A stretch of 10,597 bases of DNA from Treponema sp. GTDB lineage: Bacteria; Spirochaetota; Spirochaetia; Treponematales; Breznakiellaceae. Made by a program: the position numbers and the translations under genes. The notes beneath the pieces are model-generated. The model was not told the DNA's origin, searched no databases, and saw only the letters and a list, made by a program, of their open reading frames with translations. The stretch spans positions 1 through 10,597 of the forward strand of contig JAITES010000110.1 of assembly GCA_031281925.1 (NCBI GenBank), in the 5' to 3' direction. This document shows, in pieces, positions 1-6,198 of this stretch. The stretch's first letter is position 1; each line of letters opens with the position of its first letter.

Positions 1-189
1 GAAGAACCCCGGCTGGTGCTGGCGGTTACCCACGAGCCCCGGGAAGCGGTATACCTGGCCCGGCGGATCCTGGTTCTGGGGCCGCCTCCGGAAGGTCCGG
101 TTCTGGACGAAGAGGTAGATCTTTCTCCGGAAGAACGGGCCTATGGTCAGGGCGGCCATTTAGAAGGAAGGCTAATTCGGGTATTGTAA
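1..189 (+). CDS. ABC transporter ATP-binding protein, C-terminal fragment (NitT/TauT-like)
   Basis: Open from the left edge in frame 1 to a TAA at 187-189, giving the last 62 residues of a protein whose start lies outside the window. Residues 8-27 read as the H-loop region of an ABC ATPase: a hydrophobic strand (LVLAVTH) with the switch histidine at residue 11, then EPREAVYLARRILVL. The E/D-P-x-EA-x-x-LA-x-R pattern after the histidine is typical of ATPases of nitrate/sulfonate/taurine-type importers (SsuB/TauB/NrtD relatives), where this part couples ATP hydrolysis to the permease. The tail after it (about 35 residues, rich in Pro and Glu) is short, as usual for this group. The substrate cannot be told because Walker A, Walker B and the partner genes are off the edge. 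No clear intrinsic terminator follows the stop. Confidence 0.75.
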   Translation, partial: EEPRLVLAVTHEPREAVYLARRILVLGPPPEGPVLDEEVDLSPEERAYGQGGHLEGRLIRVL

Positions 190-238
190 AGAATACGTAA
201 GATTGTTTCAAAATGAAGCGGATTTCATAAGAATTCTA

Positions 239-267
239 TTGATTTTTCCGATAGTAAGGCATATAGT
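239..267 (+). promoter_or_regulatory. Possible sigma-70 promoter for the FecR-like gene
   Basis: TTGATT at 239-244 and TATAGT at 262-267 are separated by exactly 17 bp. A second TATAGT lies at 270-275. This would give a leader of about 110 nt that contains the inverted repeat at 287-310. Another -10-like TATACT lies at 323-328, closer to the gene, but I see no well-spaced -35 for it. The region is very A/T-rich, so chance matches are likely. Confidence 0.35.
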
Positions 268-286
268 GTTATAGTAGGACAGAGGT

Positions 287-310
287 TTTTCAAAATATCA
301 ATTTTGAAAA
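287..310. repeat. Perfect inverted repeat upstream of the FecR-like gene
   Basis: TTTTCAAAAT (287-296) and ATTTTGAAAA (301-310) are exact reverse complements around the 4-base centre ATCA. As DNA this is a 24-bp dyad that could be an operator. As RNA it would be a weak, all-but-two A/U hairpin. It has no G/C core and is followed by TGTCTT rather than a U-tract, so it is a poor terminator for the upstream ABC gene. It lies between the candidate promoter at 239-267 and the TATACT at 323-328, which suits a regulator of the downstream gene (inference). Confidence 0.55.
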
Positions 311-381
311 TGTCTTAAAAAGTATACTGTTTTTGCAGTAATCTTTGATAAAATGGGTAATAATCCTTGCAGGAGGTGTTT

Positions 382-792
382 ATGAAAAAGATTCTTTTAC
401 TGGCACTGGTTTTGGGAGTCCTTCTCTCGGGACTGGCGTTCGCTGCCGATTGGGCGGTACAGAGTGTAACCGGAAAGGTTGAGCGTGAAGTTTCCCCCAA
501 TACCTGGGAAGCCATTGGTTCCAGCGGAACTCTGAGCGACTCAGCCGTTGTCAGGATCGGACTTAATTCGACACTGGTTCTCAAATCCGGAGATCAGATT
601 AAGACTATCCGCGGCGCCAAGACAGCCGACACCATTGAGAAGCTCATCGCGGCAGACAATGCCAGCGGGGTCAAACTCGGCGGCAAGATCAGCGCTTCCA
701 GCACTGCGGTGAATGCCCGCAGTACCCAGAGCAGCTCCACCGCTTCCCAGCGGGCCAGCGAGGCCGTCGGAGACACAGAGTGGCTTGAATAG
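382..792 (+). CDS. Small exported FecR-domain-like protein
   Basis: The product is 136 residues. The start is the ATG at 382: it has a strong ribosome binding site, AGGAGG at 371-376, five bases before it, and it puts a signal peptide at the N-terminus. A TTG five codons upstream (367) is in frame but would bury that site. Residues 1-21 are a clear Sec signal (two lysines, a long Leu/Val core, then LAFA before ADW), so the mature protein is exported. Residues about 24-75 follow the FecR beta-domain pattern: V-x-G-x-V short strands, a hydrophobic VVRIGLNSTLVL strand, then SGDQIKTIRG. The rest (about 85-130) is Ser/Thr/Ala-rich and probably disordered. No transmembrane anchor or outer-membrane plug is present, so this is a stand-alone FecR-like envelope protein, not the FecR anti-sigma regulator. 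It converges on the CHASE2 cyclase gene. Its ligand and function are unknown. Confidence 0.7.
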   Translation: MKKILLLALVLGVLLSGLAFAADWAVQSVTGKVEREVSPNTWEAIGSSGTLSDSAVVRIGLNSTLVLKSGDQIKTIRGAKTADTIEKLIAADNASGVKLGGKISASSTAVNARSTQSSSTASQRASEAVGDTEWLE

Positions 793-811
793 CCCCGGTA
801 AAAATTCTCCC

Positions 812-850
812 AAAAAAGACCCTCCCGGTGTATCACTGGGGGGTTTTTTT
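812..850 (+). terminator. Intrinsic terminator after the FecR-like gene
   Basis: A hairpin with arms 821-830 and 834-843 (CCCTCCCGGTG-type arm against CACTGGGGGG, with G-U pairs allowed, and a three-base loop) is followed by a run of seven T at 844-850. It is preceded by six A at 812-817 that can extend the stem. It lies 20 bases after the stop codon of the FecR-like gene. The A-run makes it potentially bidirectional, so it may also stop leftward transcripts from the cyclase. Confidence 0.85.
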
Positions 851-879
851 ATGCTCACGAAATGATTTTTTTGACCTAA

Positions 880-1010
880 GCGGGCGCTTTAATGGGGCGG
901 CGCGCTCGCTCGGCTAAAGCCGTGCGGCCTTTTTCGTTTACAGTAACCTTCAGTCAGCGCCGGCCCTGTGCTGATTTTTTCGTAGACGCCCTGCGGGCGC
1001 TTTAATGGGG
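880..1010. repeat. Repeat-bounded intergenic element containing a 37-codon ORF
   Basis: An identical 18-base sequence, GCGGGCGCTTTAATGGGG, occurs at 880-897 and 993-1010, exactly 113 bp apart. Between the copies are short palindromes: CGGCTAAAGCCG at 911-922 and GCCGTGCGGC at 919-928 with a T-run after it. The second copy is joined to an inverted arm (CGCCC-TGC-GGGCG, 988-998). An ATG inside copy 1 (892-894) opens a 37-codon frame that closes at the TAA inside copy 2 (1003-1005), because the repeat contains TTTAATGG, where TAA and ATG overlap. The predicted peptide is basic at the N-terminus (GRRARSAKAVR) and ends VDALRAL. It has no visible ribosome binding site, so translation is doubtful. 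G/C content is higher than in the flanking gaps. It looks like one unit of a dispersed intergenic repeat (REP-like). Together with the terminator, this accounts for the 265-base gap before the cyclase. Confidence 0.6.
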
Positions 1011-1057
1011 AGGGTAAACCTTTCCACCCTGCGGATTTACCGAAAAACGGCTGCCGC

Positions 1058-3787
1058 TTACTTCTGGGTCAAATTATTGACCGCATCCCATTCCGCTTCC
1101 GGCGGATTGTTGATAAAGGTCCGGCAGCGGTTCAGGTAGAGTGTGGCGCAGGCGTCTTTCCCGTTTTCCGTGACGATGGCGGAGAAGATCCCGGCGGCTT
1201 CCCGGAAATTCCCGCTCTCGTAGGCCTGTATGCCTGTCTCCCAGGAGGCAATCATGGCGGAGAGTTCCGCCGGGGCTTCCTCCCGGATATCCAGCAGTTC
1301 ATAGAGCCGCAGGGGGGTGCTTATCCCCACCACCCTCACCCTGTCCAGGGAACGGATAAGGAATTCATCCCCAATCTTGGCCCTGGTGTATTCGCTGATC
1401 AGCATGCCTCCGGTATTGTACTGCTTGTTTACCCCTTCCAACCGGGCGGCGAGGTTTACCGCATTCCCCATGATGGTGTAGTCCATCTTGTTGGGGGTAC
1501 CCATGTTGCCTACTACCATGTCGCCGGTATTGATGCCGATACGGGTATATAAGGGGCTTTCAGGCCGGAGTTTCCCCTGGGCGATGAGATCCGCCAGCGC
1601 GGTGGAGAAGGGGCTCTGTGGATCCATGATTTTTTCCCTGAGTCCAATTTCGGCCTTTTTCATCCGGATTGCGGAACGGCAGGCCAGGGCCGCATGGGTT
1701 TCAACAGGTATCGGCGCTCCGAAGAAGGCGATGATTGCATCCCCTTCAAACTTGTCTATGGTTCCTCCGTTTTCCATCACGATATTGCTCATCTCCGTAA
1801 GGTAAAGGTTGAGGAGGGCTACCAGGTCGGCAGGATCGAATTTTTCGGAGAAAGAGGAGAAGGACTGAATGTCTGTAAAGACGGCGGTCATTTCCCGCTT
1901 TTCGCCTCCCAGGTTGAGTTTGCTGGGATCGGCGATGATCTGGTTGATAACCTCCGGGGCAAGGTAACGGGAGAAGGCCGAGCGGAGGAAGGATTTTTCC
2001 CGGATGGTCGAGAAGAAGTTGAGACCTGTAAGGCTGAGGAAGGTGAGGGTAACCGCGGCAAAGGGGATCACCATGGCAAGGTAATTTTTGGTGATTATAA
2101 AGAAGATCGTAAAAATAAAGATGGTAAAGGCCATCGCGACGAGGCCTGCCAGAATGGACTTGCCCACATCAAGCCGCTTGACGACAAACGCCAGAGCCAG
2201 GGAGAAGATCAATGCCAGGATCAGGGAAATGAAGGCAGGCGTATCATCCAGAAACTGACCCGAGAGGAGCATGTTTGCCACCGCGGAATAGGTTCCCACA
2301 TTGGGGTAGTTGGTCATGAAGGTGATGAGTCCCAGGTCGGTACTGCTGGTCATGGTGGCGCCCACGATGCAGAGGGCTCCTTCTGTCCGTTTGGAAACCT
2401 GATCCCGGATCTTCACCAGTTCGGCAAACTGTATTCTGGCTTCATGGAAGAGGGAGCGGACAAATTCACTTACCTGTTCATCCCCCATCACATCGGAGAG
2501 GATGGTCTCTTCGTAGGGGCCGTTAAGGAAACGATCCGAGGCTTCCAGATACGCATGACGGGCATCCATATACGCGTCAAAGCTGATGCCTTCGGCAGAA
2601 TTCTCTCCGGAATAGAGTCCTTCCTTGATAAAAGCGGAATCGTTGTAGAGCTGCAGGGGGGTCTTGTCCCCGTCCCAGTAGTCAAAAAAGTAGGAATCCT
2701 GCATGAGTCTGAGGTAATCCTGAATGAATTTTGCCTCCAGCCGGGTATACTGAATGAGATCCCAGCTGGACATGGTGTTGTAATCGTAGAAAGATTTTTT
2801 CGGCCAGTTGATCAGTACCGAACCGTCTTCCGCCCGGGGAATGCGGATATCCCGGCGTTCGCCGTCCATGAGGGCGTTTTTCAGGATGATGGCGGCATTA
2901 TTCACCTCAATGCCCTGATAATCCAGTCGTTTTTTCATGGCGGCCAGGGTAAGGTGGGGGTAATAGTACCCGTGGTGTTTCATGAGAAGGTGAACCCGCC
3001 GTCTGTAGCCGTCCGAATCGGGGAGGGCGTTGACGAAACCGGCTCCCTTGGCCTTTCTGAGCAGTTTGAGAATCGCCGGGGTAACTCCGGGGTTCTCCGG
3101 TGTCTTGGTGTCCCCGTCAACTACGATATCCTTTATGGCGATATTCTCTTCAAGGAAACTCTGGACTTCCGGATCCATGTACCAGGTCTTGTCGTCCCCG
3201 AGAATCGCTTCTTCGTTGATCATGGTAAGGGTAAGGAAGGAATCGTCAAAGAATTTGAGGGTATCGGCAAAGTATGCGTCTACATCCCGGATAACATAGT
3301 TGATGTTGACTTCCATCTCCTGCCGGACGGAGTTATTGTAATCAATGAGATCGTTCTTGAGCATCTCCGTATCATCCGCCGAATAGTAGCCTGTCGAAAT
3401 GCCGTCCAGTACATCCGAAACGGTGCTGTTGATCCGGTTGAAATCTTCTTCGATATAGCGGGGAAGATCTTCCCGTACATAGGCGGCATCTACCCGGACA
3501 GGGCTGTTATCGAGGAAGCTCAAGTCGAATGCCACTGTTTCGGCGCCCATCTCCCGGAGGAATACGATGAAGTCGGCATAGATGTCCCTTGTCCAGGGGA
3601 AAAGCCCTACGTTTTCCAGGGCGCCATCGTCCACGGTGATGAGAAGTACCCGGTTATCCTCCCTGAGGGAGGGAATAGTCCTCAGGTACATGTCGTAAAC
3701 TTTCCCGTCAAACGAGGTGAGAAGGAGGAAGGCGCAGAGGACCGATACGGCAACGGGGATTACCAGATGATAATATTTCTTTAACAT
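1058..3787 (-). CDS. Membrane adenylate/guanylate cyclase with CHASE2 sensor domain
   Basis: A 909-residue class III nucleotide cyclase, probably making cAMP. A transmembrane segment at residues 7-25 is followed by an extracytoplasmic CHASE2 domain (about 28-505). Its first part is typical: YDMYLR, then a TVDD strand and GLFPWTRDIYADFI, then AETVAFDLSF. Three membrane helices follow (about 517-536, 544-566, 570-593). The cytoplasmic catalytic domain (about 630-835) keeps the two metal-binding aspartates (D639 in FTDIQSF, D683 in KFEGDAI) and the transition-state pair N778 and R782 (VNLAAR). K679 and D769 occupy the purine-recognition positions and favour ATP over GTP. A TPR-like helical tail covers about 840-900. 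The CHASE2 part is longer than usual, with charged insertions near 100-240 and 335-460. There is no good Shine-Dalgarno sequence; TATATT lies nine bases before the ATG. Translation from the ATG at 3787 fits the first membrane helix. Divergent from the YitT gene and convergent with the FecR-like gene. Confidence 0.93.
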   Translation of the reverse strand: MLKKYYHLVIPVAVSVLCAFLLLTSFDGKVYDMYLRTIPSLREDNRVLLITVDDGALENVGLFPWTRDIYADFIVFLREMGAETVAFDLSFLDNSPVRVDAAYVREDLPRYIEEDFNRINSTVSDVLDGISTGYYSADDTEMLKNDLIDYNNSVRQEMEVNINYVIRDVDAYFADTLKFFDDSFLTLTMINEEAILGDDKTWYMDPEVQSFLEENIAIKDIVVDGDTKTPENPGVTPAILKLLRKAKGAGFVNALPDSDGYRRRVHLLMKHHGYYYPHLTLAAMKKRLDYQGIEVNNAAIILKNALMDGERRDIRIPRAEDGSVLINWPKKSFYDYNTMSSWDLIQYTRLEAKFIQDYLRLMQDSYFFDYWDGDKTPLQLYNDSAFIKEGLYSGENSAEGISFDAYMDARHAYLEASDRFLNGPYEETILSDVMGDEQVSEFVRSLFHEARIQFAELVKIRDQVSKRTEGALCIVGATMTSSTDLGLITFMTNYPNVGTYSAVANMLLSGQFLDDTPAFISLILALIFSLALAFVVKRLDVGKSILAGLVAMAFTIFIFTIFFIITKNYLAMVIPFAAVTLTFLSLTGLNFFSTIREKSFLRSAFSRYLAPEVINQIIADPSKLNLGGEKREMTAVFTDIQSFSSFSEKFDPADLVALLNLYLTEMSNIVMENGGTIDKFEGDAIIAFFGAPIPVETHAALACRSAIRMKKAEIGLREKIMDPQSPFSTALADLIAQGKLRPESPLYTRIGINTGDMVVGNMGTPNKMDYTIMGNAVNLAARLEGVNKQYNTGGMLISEYTRAKIGDEFLIRSLDRVRVVGISTPLRLYELLDIREEAPAELSAMIASWETGIQAYESGNFREAAGIFSAIVTENGKDACATLYLNRCRTFINNPPEAEWDAVNNLTQK

Positions 3788-3816
3788 AATAAACTGAATA
3801 TACCATGTCTTTCATA

Positions 3817-3828
3817 CACTATATAGTG
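3817..3828. promoter_or_regulatory. 12-bp palindrome in the cyclase/YitT divergent promoter region
   Basis: CACTATATAGTG is a perfect palindrome in the 49-bp gap between the divergent starts at 3787 and 3837. It contains TATAGT on both strands, so it can serve as overlapping -10 elements for both genes. On the plus strand TATAGT (3822-3827) lies nine bases before the YitT ATG. On the minus strand it would start transcription about 25 bases before the cyclase ATG, with TTGGAT inside the YitT coding start as a weak -35. It could also be a dyad operator. Shared control of the two genes is likely from geometry alone. Confidence 0.5.
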
Positions 3829-3836
3829 GGGTATTC

Positions 3837-4709
3837 ATGAAATCCAAAGTCTTTCTTACGGTCAAACGGATATTTTTCGTTACGGCAGGAGCGGCCATTA
3901 TGGCCTTCAACATCAACACCTTTGTCCATGCCGGCGGTCTTATTCCCGGAGGTTTTACCGGGCTTACCCTGCTCTTTCAGGAAATATGTCTGCGGTACTG
4001 GAATATCCGTGTCCCCTTCAGCGTGATCCTGTACATACTGAATGCTTTTCCGGCGCTGATCAGCTTCCGGTTTATCGGGAAACGCTACAGCCTCTATTCC
4101 TGTCTGATGATCCTGCTCTGCGGGATCATGACCGACTGGATGCCTTCAATGTTTACCGAATTCCTGCAGCTTCACGATACCCTGCTTTCCGCGGTTTTCG
4201 GCGGCCTGCTCAATGCCGCGGCGATCAGCCTCTGTCTTCACGCGGGGGCCACGAGCGGCGGAACGGATTTTGTGGCGATCTTCATTTCCGAGCGTTACGG
4301 CAGGGATGCCTGGAATTATATCTTCGCCGCCAACTGCGTGATCCTGGCCCTGGCCGCCTGGCTCTTTGCCCTGGACAAGGCCCTCTACTCGATCATCTTC
4401 CAGTATACCACTACCATGGCTCTCTCCAGCCTCTACCGGGGTTACCAGCAGCGCACCCTGCTGATCATCACCAACAAGCCTGACGAGATTTACTGTCTGA
4501 TACGGGACGCCACCCACCACGACGCAACGAGTTTTAGCGGCATAGGCCGCTATAGAATGGCAGAACGTGTGCTCCTCTATTCCGTGGTGGCCGCCAACGA
4601 GACCGCCCCCCTGGTAGCCGCCATCCGCAAAGCCGACAAAGAGGCCTTTATCAACGTCATCAAGACCGAGCATATTAACGGTAGATTCTATCGCAAACCG
4701 AAGGATTGA
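3837..4709 (+). CDS. YitT family integral membrane protein (DUF161 + DUF2179)
   Basis: 290 residues, a full-length YitT-family protein. Residues 10-195 hold about five or six hydrophobic segments with the two hallmark glycine-rich loops: HAGGLIPGGFTGL near 31-43 and HAGATSGGTDFVA near 135-147. The second is a diverged repeat of the first, as in the family. Residues about 205-287 form the soluble DUF2179 domain (LLIITNKPDEI, then TSFSGIGRY and a final HINGRF). Family members are widespread in Firmicutes and spirochaetes and are thought to be transporters, but substrates are mostly unassigned. The start at 3837 is supported by a membrane-protein N-terminus right after it and a G-run (GGGG at 3828-3831) five bases upstream. 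Its own -10-like TATAGT is nine bases before the ATG, so the leader is very short. It shares a 49-bp divergent gap with the cyclase. The following small gene starts 67 bp downstream with its own promoter. Confidence 0.9.
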   Translation: MKSKVFLTVKRIFFVTAGAAIMAFNINTFVHAGGLIPGGFTGLTLLFQEICLRYWNIRVPFSVILYILNAFPALISFRFIGKRYSLYSCLMILLCGIMTDWMPSMFTEFLQLHDTLLSAVFGGLLNAAAISLCLHAGATSGGTDFVAIFISERYGRDAWNYIFAANCVILALAAWLFALDKALYSIIFQYTTTMALSSLYRGYQQRTLLIITNKPDEIYCLIRDATHHDATSFSGIGRYRMAERVLLYSVVAANETAPLVAAIRKADKEAFINVIKTEHINGRFYRKPKD

Positions 4710-4747
4710 ATGGCAGGGTAACGTCATTTACTTTATGGCGCAGACCC

Positions 4748-4776
4748 GTGACAGAGACGAATTTTTAGGATATACT
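4748..4776 (+). promoter_or_regulatory. Promoter for the antitoxin/PIN gene pair
   Basis: GTGACA (4748-4753, five of six bases of the -35 consensus) and TATACT (4771-4776) are spaced by 17 bp. Transcription would begin near 4783, which coincides with one of the candidate start codons, so the message would be leaderless or nearly so. The AGGA at 4767-4770 lies within this promoter and would be part of the mRNA only if transcription begins further upstream. Confidence 0.5.
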
Positions 4777-5043
4777 ATGGGTATGATTATTGAGCAAACT
4801 ATTGAAGTACCGGAGGACCACCGGGTTTTTCTGGAAATACCAGGAACCATTCCTCAGGGAATGGTAAGAATTTCCCTTCATATCATCCCGCTTAAAACTA
4901 CCCCTCCGCCGCAAACAAGTCAGGAATCCAAACGTGCCGCTTTTCAGGCGTTTATGAAGTACCGTAAGGCCGCGCCGTCCGGTTTTGACTACAAAAAAGA
5001 GTTAATGGAGGCTCTGGACGAAAAATATGGTTCTATTGGTTGA
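4777..5043 (+). CDS. Small antitoxin-like protein upstream of a PIN-domain protein
   Basis: 88 residues from the ATG at 4777. Three in-frame ATGs compete: 4735 (102 residues, no ribosome site, upstream of the promoter), 4777 (AGGA six bases before) and 4783 (86 residues, at the predicted transcription start). I prefer 4777 or 4783, since the N-terminal sequence IIEQTIEVPEDHRVFLEIPG begins cleanly there. Residues about 3-35 look like short beta strands (EQTIEVP, RVFLEIP, VRISLHIIP), as in AbrB/VapB-like or related DNA-binding antitoxins. A Pro/Gln linker (about 39-47) leads to a charged amphipathic C-terminal helix region ending in MEALDEKYG, which is where an antitoxin would grip its toxin. 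It overlaps the PIN gene by 17 bp, so the two are translationally coupled. I recognise the arrangement but not a named family; the antitoxin role is inferred from position. Confidence 0.6.
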   Translation: MGMIIEQTIEVPEDHRVFLEIPGTIPQGMVRISLHIIPLKTTPPPQTSQESKRAAFQAFMKYRKAAPSGFDYKKELMEALDEKYGSIG

Positions 5044-5461
5044 TACGAATGTTATTTTGGATTGTTTAACATTGCGTGAACCTTTTGAGATTGAATCAGG
5101 GCTGATACTTCAGTATTGTGGCGAGGGGAAAATTACCGGCTGTATAGCGGCACACAGTATTACAAACAGTTTTTATATTCTGCGGAAGATGTTTACCGCG
5201 GCGGAACGGAAAAGGCTGCTTTTTGAACTTTGCAGATTTATGGAAATCGCAAATGTGGAGAAATCCCATGTCCTCAATGCTTTGAAGAATGAAAACTTTG
5301 ATGACTTTGAAGACTGTGTCCAAATGGAATGCGCAAAGGCCGCCGGAGCCGAATATATTGTTACCAGAGATCCGGGTGATTATGTCAATTCCGATATCCC
5401 GGCCATTTCCCCGCGTGAATTATTGTCCTTCCTTGGGGATCCGTATAAAGGGGCATCGTAA
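5027..5461 (+). CDS. PIN-domain protein (PIN_3-like), probable toxin RNase
   Basis: 144 residues, the normal size for a single PIN domain. The first strand, VLLVDTNVILDCL, carries the invariant metal-binding aspartate D6. TNSFYILRK (about 46-54) is the segment that usually holds the second acidic residue in VapC-type toxins, but here an asparagine stands near that place, as in PIN_3 relatives. FDDFEDC (91-97, with D96) and IVTRDPGDY (111-119, with D115 and D118) supply the remaining acidic residues. Such proteins cut RNA in an Mg/Mn-dependent way and are held inactive by the upstream partner. The ATG at 5027 lies inside the end of the upstream gene and has only a distant GGAGG, so expression probably depends on coupling. 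This stretch is visibly richer in A/T than the flanking genes, which fits acquisition as a module. The substrate cannot be inferred. Confidence 0.8.
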   Translation: MVLLVDTNVILDCLTLREPFEIESGLILQYCGEGKITGCIAAHSITNSFYILRKMFTAAERKRLLFELCRFMEIANVEKSHVLNALKNENFDDFEDCVQMECAKAAGAEYIVTRDPGDYVNSDIPAISPRELLSFLGDPYKGAS

Positions 5462-5621
5462 AAAAACCGCCCTTTCCCGTAAAAAAACAAAACACACACG
5501 CCTGCCGGGCCTTGTGTTCCGGTTTCTCTCGAAAAAATTCGACCAAATTCGATAATTATCTTCATGTACCTATTCTGGATTCACGGGTATGCTGAATAAA
5601 CTTTAATTCCAGGAGAAATAC

Positions 5622-5739
5622 ATGGATCAAGCGGTGCTGCTTGAATAGAATTTGACGGGAAGCCCTGCTCCTTTACCGGCATCAAGCAGAGTGAAAAAGC
5701 CGGCATTGTTATCATTCATACTGGGATAAAACGCGGGAT
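5622..5739 (+). pseudogene. Remnant of a sugar ABC transporter ATP-binding gene (XylG/MglA-like)
   Basis: A good ribosome site, AGGAG at 5611-5615, precedes ATG 5622, but the frame reads only MDQAVLLE and stops at TAG 5646-5648. MD-x-A-x-LLE is a typical opening of this ATPase family. In the next frame, 5648-5719 encodes EFDGKPCSFTGIKQSEKAGI followed by VIIH. This matches the segment about 80-100 residues into XylG-type ATPases, which normally continues with QELAL at the Q-loop. So roughly 60-80 codons are missing between the two pieces, and everything after the Q-loop (about 400 codons) is missing before the permease start at 5740. I read it as a decayed gene left by internal deletions; family positions are from memory. 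Upstream (5462-5610) I see no gene. There are two AAATTCGA copies 10 bp apart (5535, 5545) and a weak promoter-like pair, TTCGAT (5548) and TATTCT (5571), spaced by 17 bp. Confidence 0.65.
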
Positions 5740-6198
5740 ATGGATAATCTGTTTGTTTTTTTGAGAAAAAATATGCGCCAGTACGGCATAGTCATTGCGT
5801 TGGCGGTGGCGATGGTCTTCTTCGGTTTTCTTACCGGGGGTACTTTCTTTAAGCCGATAAACCTGACCAACCTGGTGCTGCAGAACAGCTACGTTCTGAT
5901 TCTTGCCGTGGGTATGCTGCTTTGTACGCTTACCGGAAATGTCGATCTTTCGGTCGGTTCCATTGTCTGTCTTGTGGGTGCGGTGCTCGGCGTGGTTGTG
6001 GTGGATCTTCGCCTGAACCCCTATCTGGCGATGCTGGCGGCCCTTGTAATGGGCGCTCTTATCGGCATGTGGCAGGGCTTCTGGATCGCCTTTGTGCACG
6101 TACCGCCCTTTATCGCCACTGTTTTCAATGAAATAAACTGTAAAGCAGGTTTTTCCGGGAGGCAGCGCGGCCCGCCTTCACTCCAGCGCGTTTTTTAG
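5740..6198 (+). pseudogene. Truncated sugar ABC transporter permease (XylH/MmsB-like)
   Basis: The frame opens at ATG 5740. It encodes a clear N-terminal part of a BPD_transp_2 sugar permease: a short cytoplasmic lead (FLRKNMRQYG), a first membrane helix (about 15-35), NLTNLVLQNSYVLILAVGM, the family signature TGNVDLSVGS (about 66-75), further helices, and VHVPPFIAT near 122-130. Intact proteins run to about 390 residues. Here homology stops about residue 130, and the next 22 codons are unrelated, ending at a TAG that overlaps the end of the convergent kinase gene by 21 bp. The retained part has no internal stop or frameshift, so the loss is recent or the fragment sits under some constraint. 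The junction residues (VFNEINCKAG) could be a scrap of the permease C-terminus joined by deletion, but this is weak. A permease this short could not form a working channel. Confidence 0.8.

Noticed and set aside
911..935. Hairpin with a T-run (GCCGTGCGGC then CTTTTT) as a second terminator
   Set aside because: The best stem has only three to four pairs with a two- to four-base loop, and the strong terminator at 812-850 already serves the upstream gene.
1694..3784. A 696-codon plus-strand frame antisense to the cyclase
   Set aside because: It lies wholly opposite the cyclase, whose protein has clear catalytic motifs and membrane helices. The antisense translation is rich in Gly, Glu and His with no recognisable domain, as expected from the complementary strand of a codon-biased gene.
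3986..4483. A 165-codon frame inside the YitT gene in another frame
   Set aside because: Arg/Pro/Leu-rich shadow translation; the YitT frame has family motifs and membrane segments throughout.
5462..5540. Terminator after the PIN gene
   Set aside because: The only pairing I find (AACACA with TGTGTT) has a large, poorly paired centre and no T-run directly after it.
5571..5595. Possible last codons of a sugar-binding protein gene before the ATPase remnant
   Set aside because: A short frame ending I-L-D-S-R-V-C-stop loosely recalls substrate-binding protein C-termini, but seven residues are too few to support the call.
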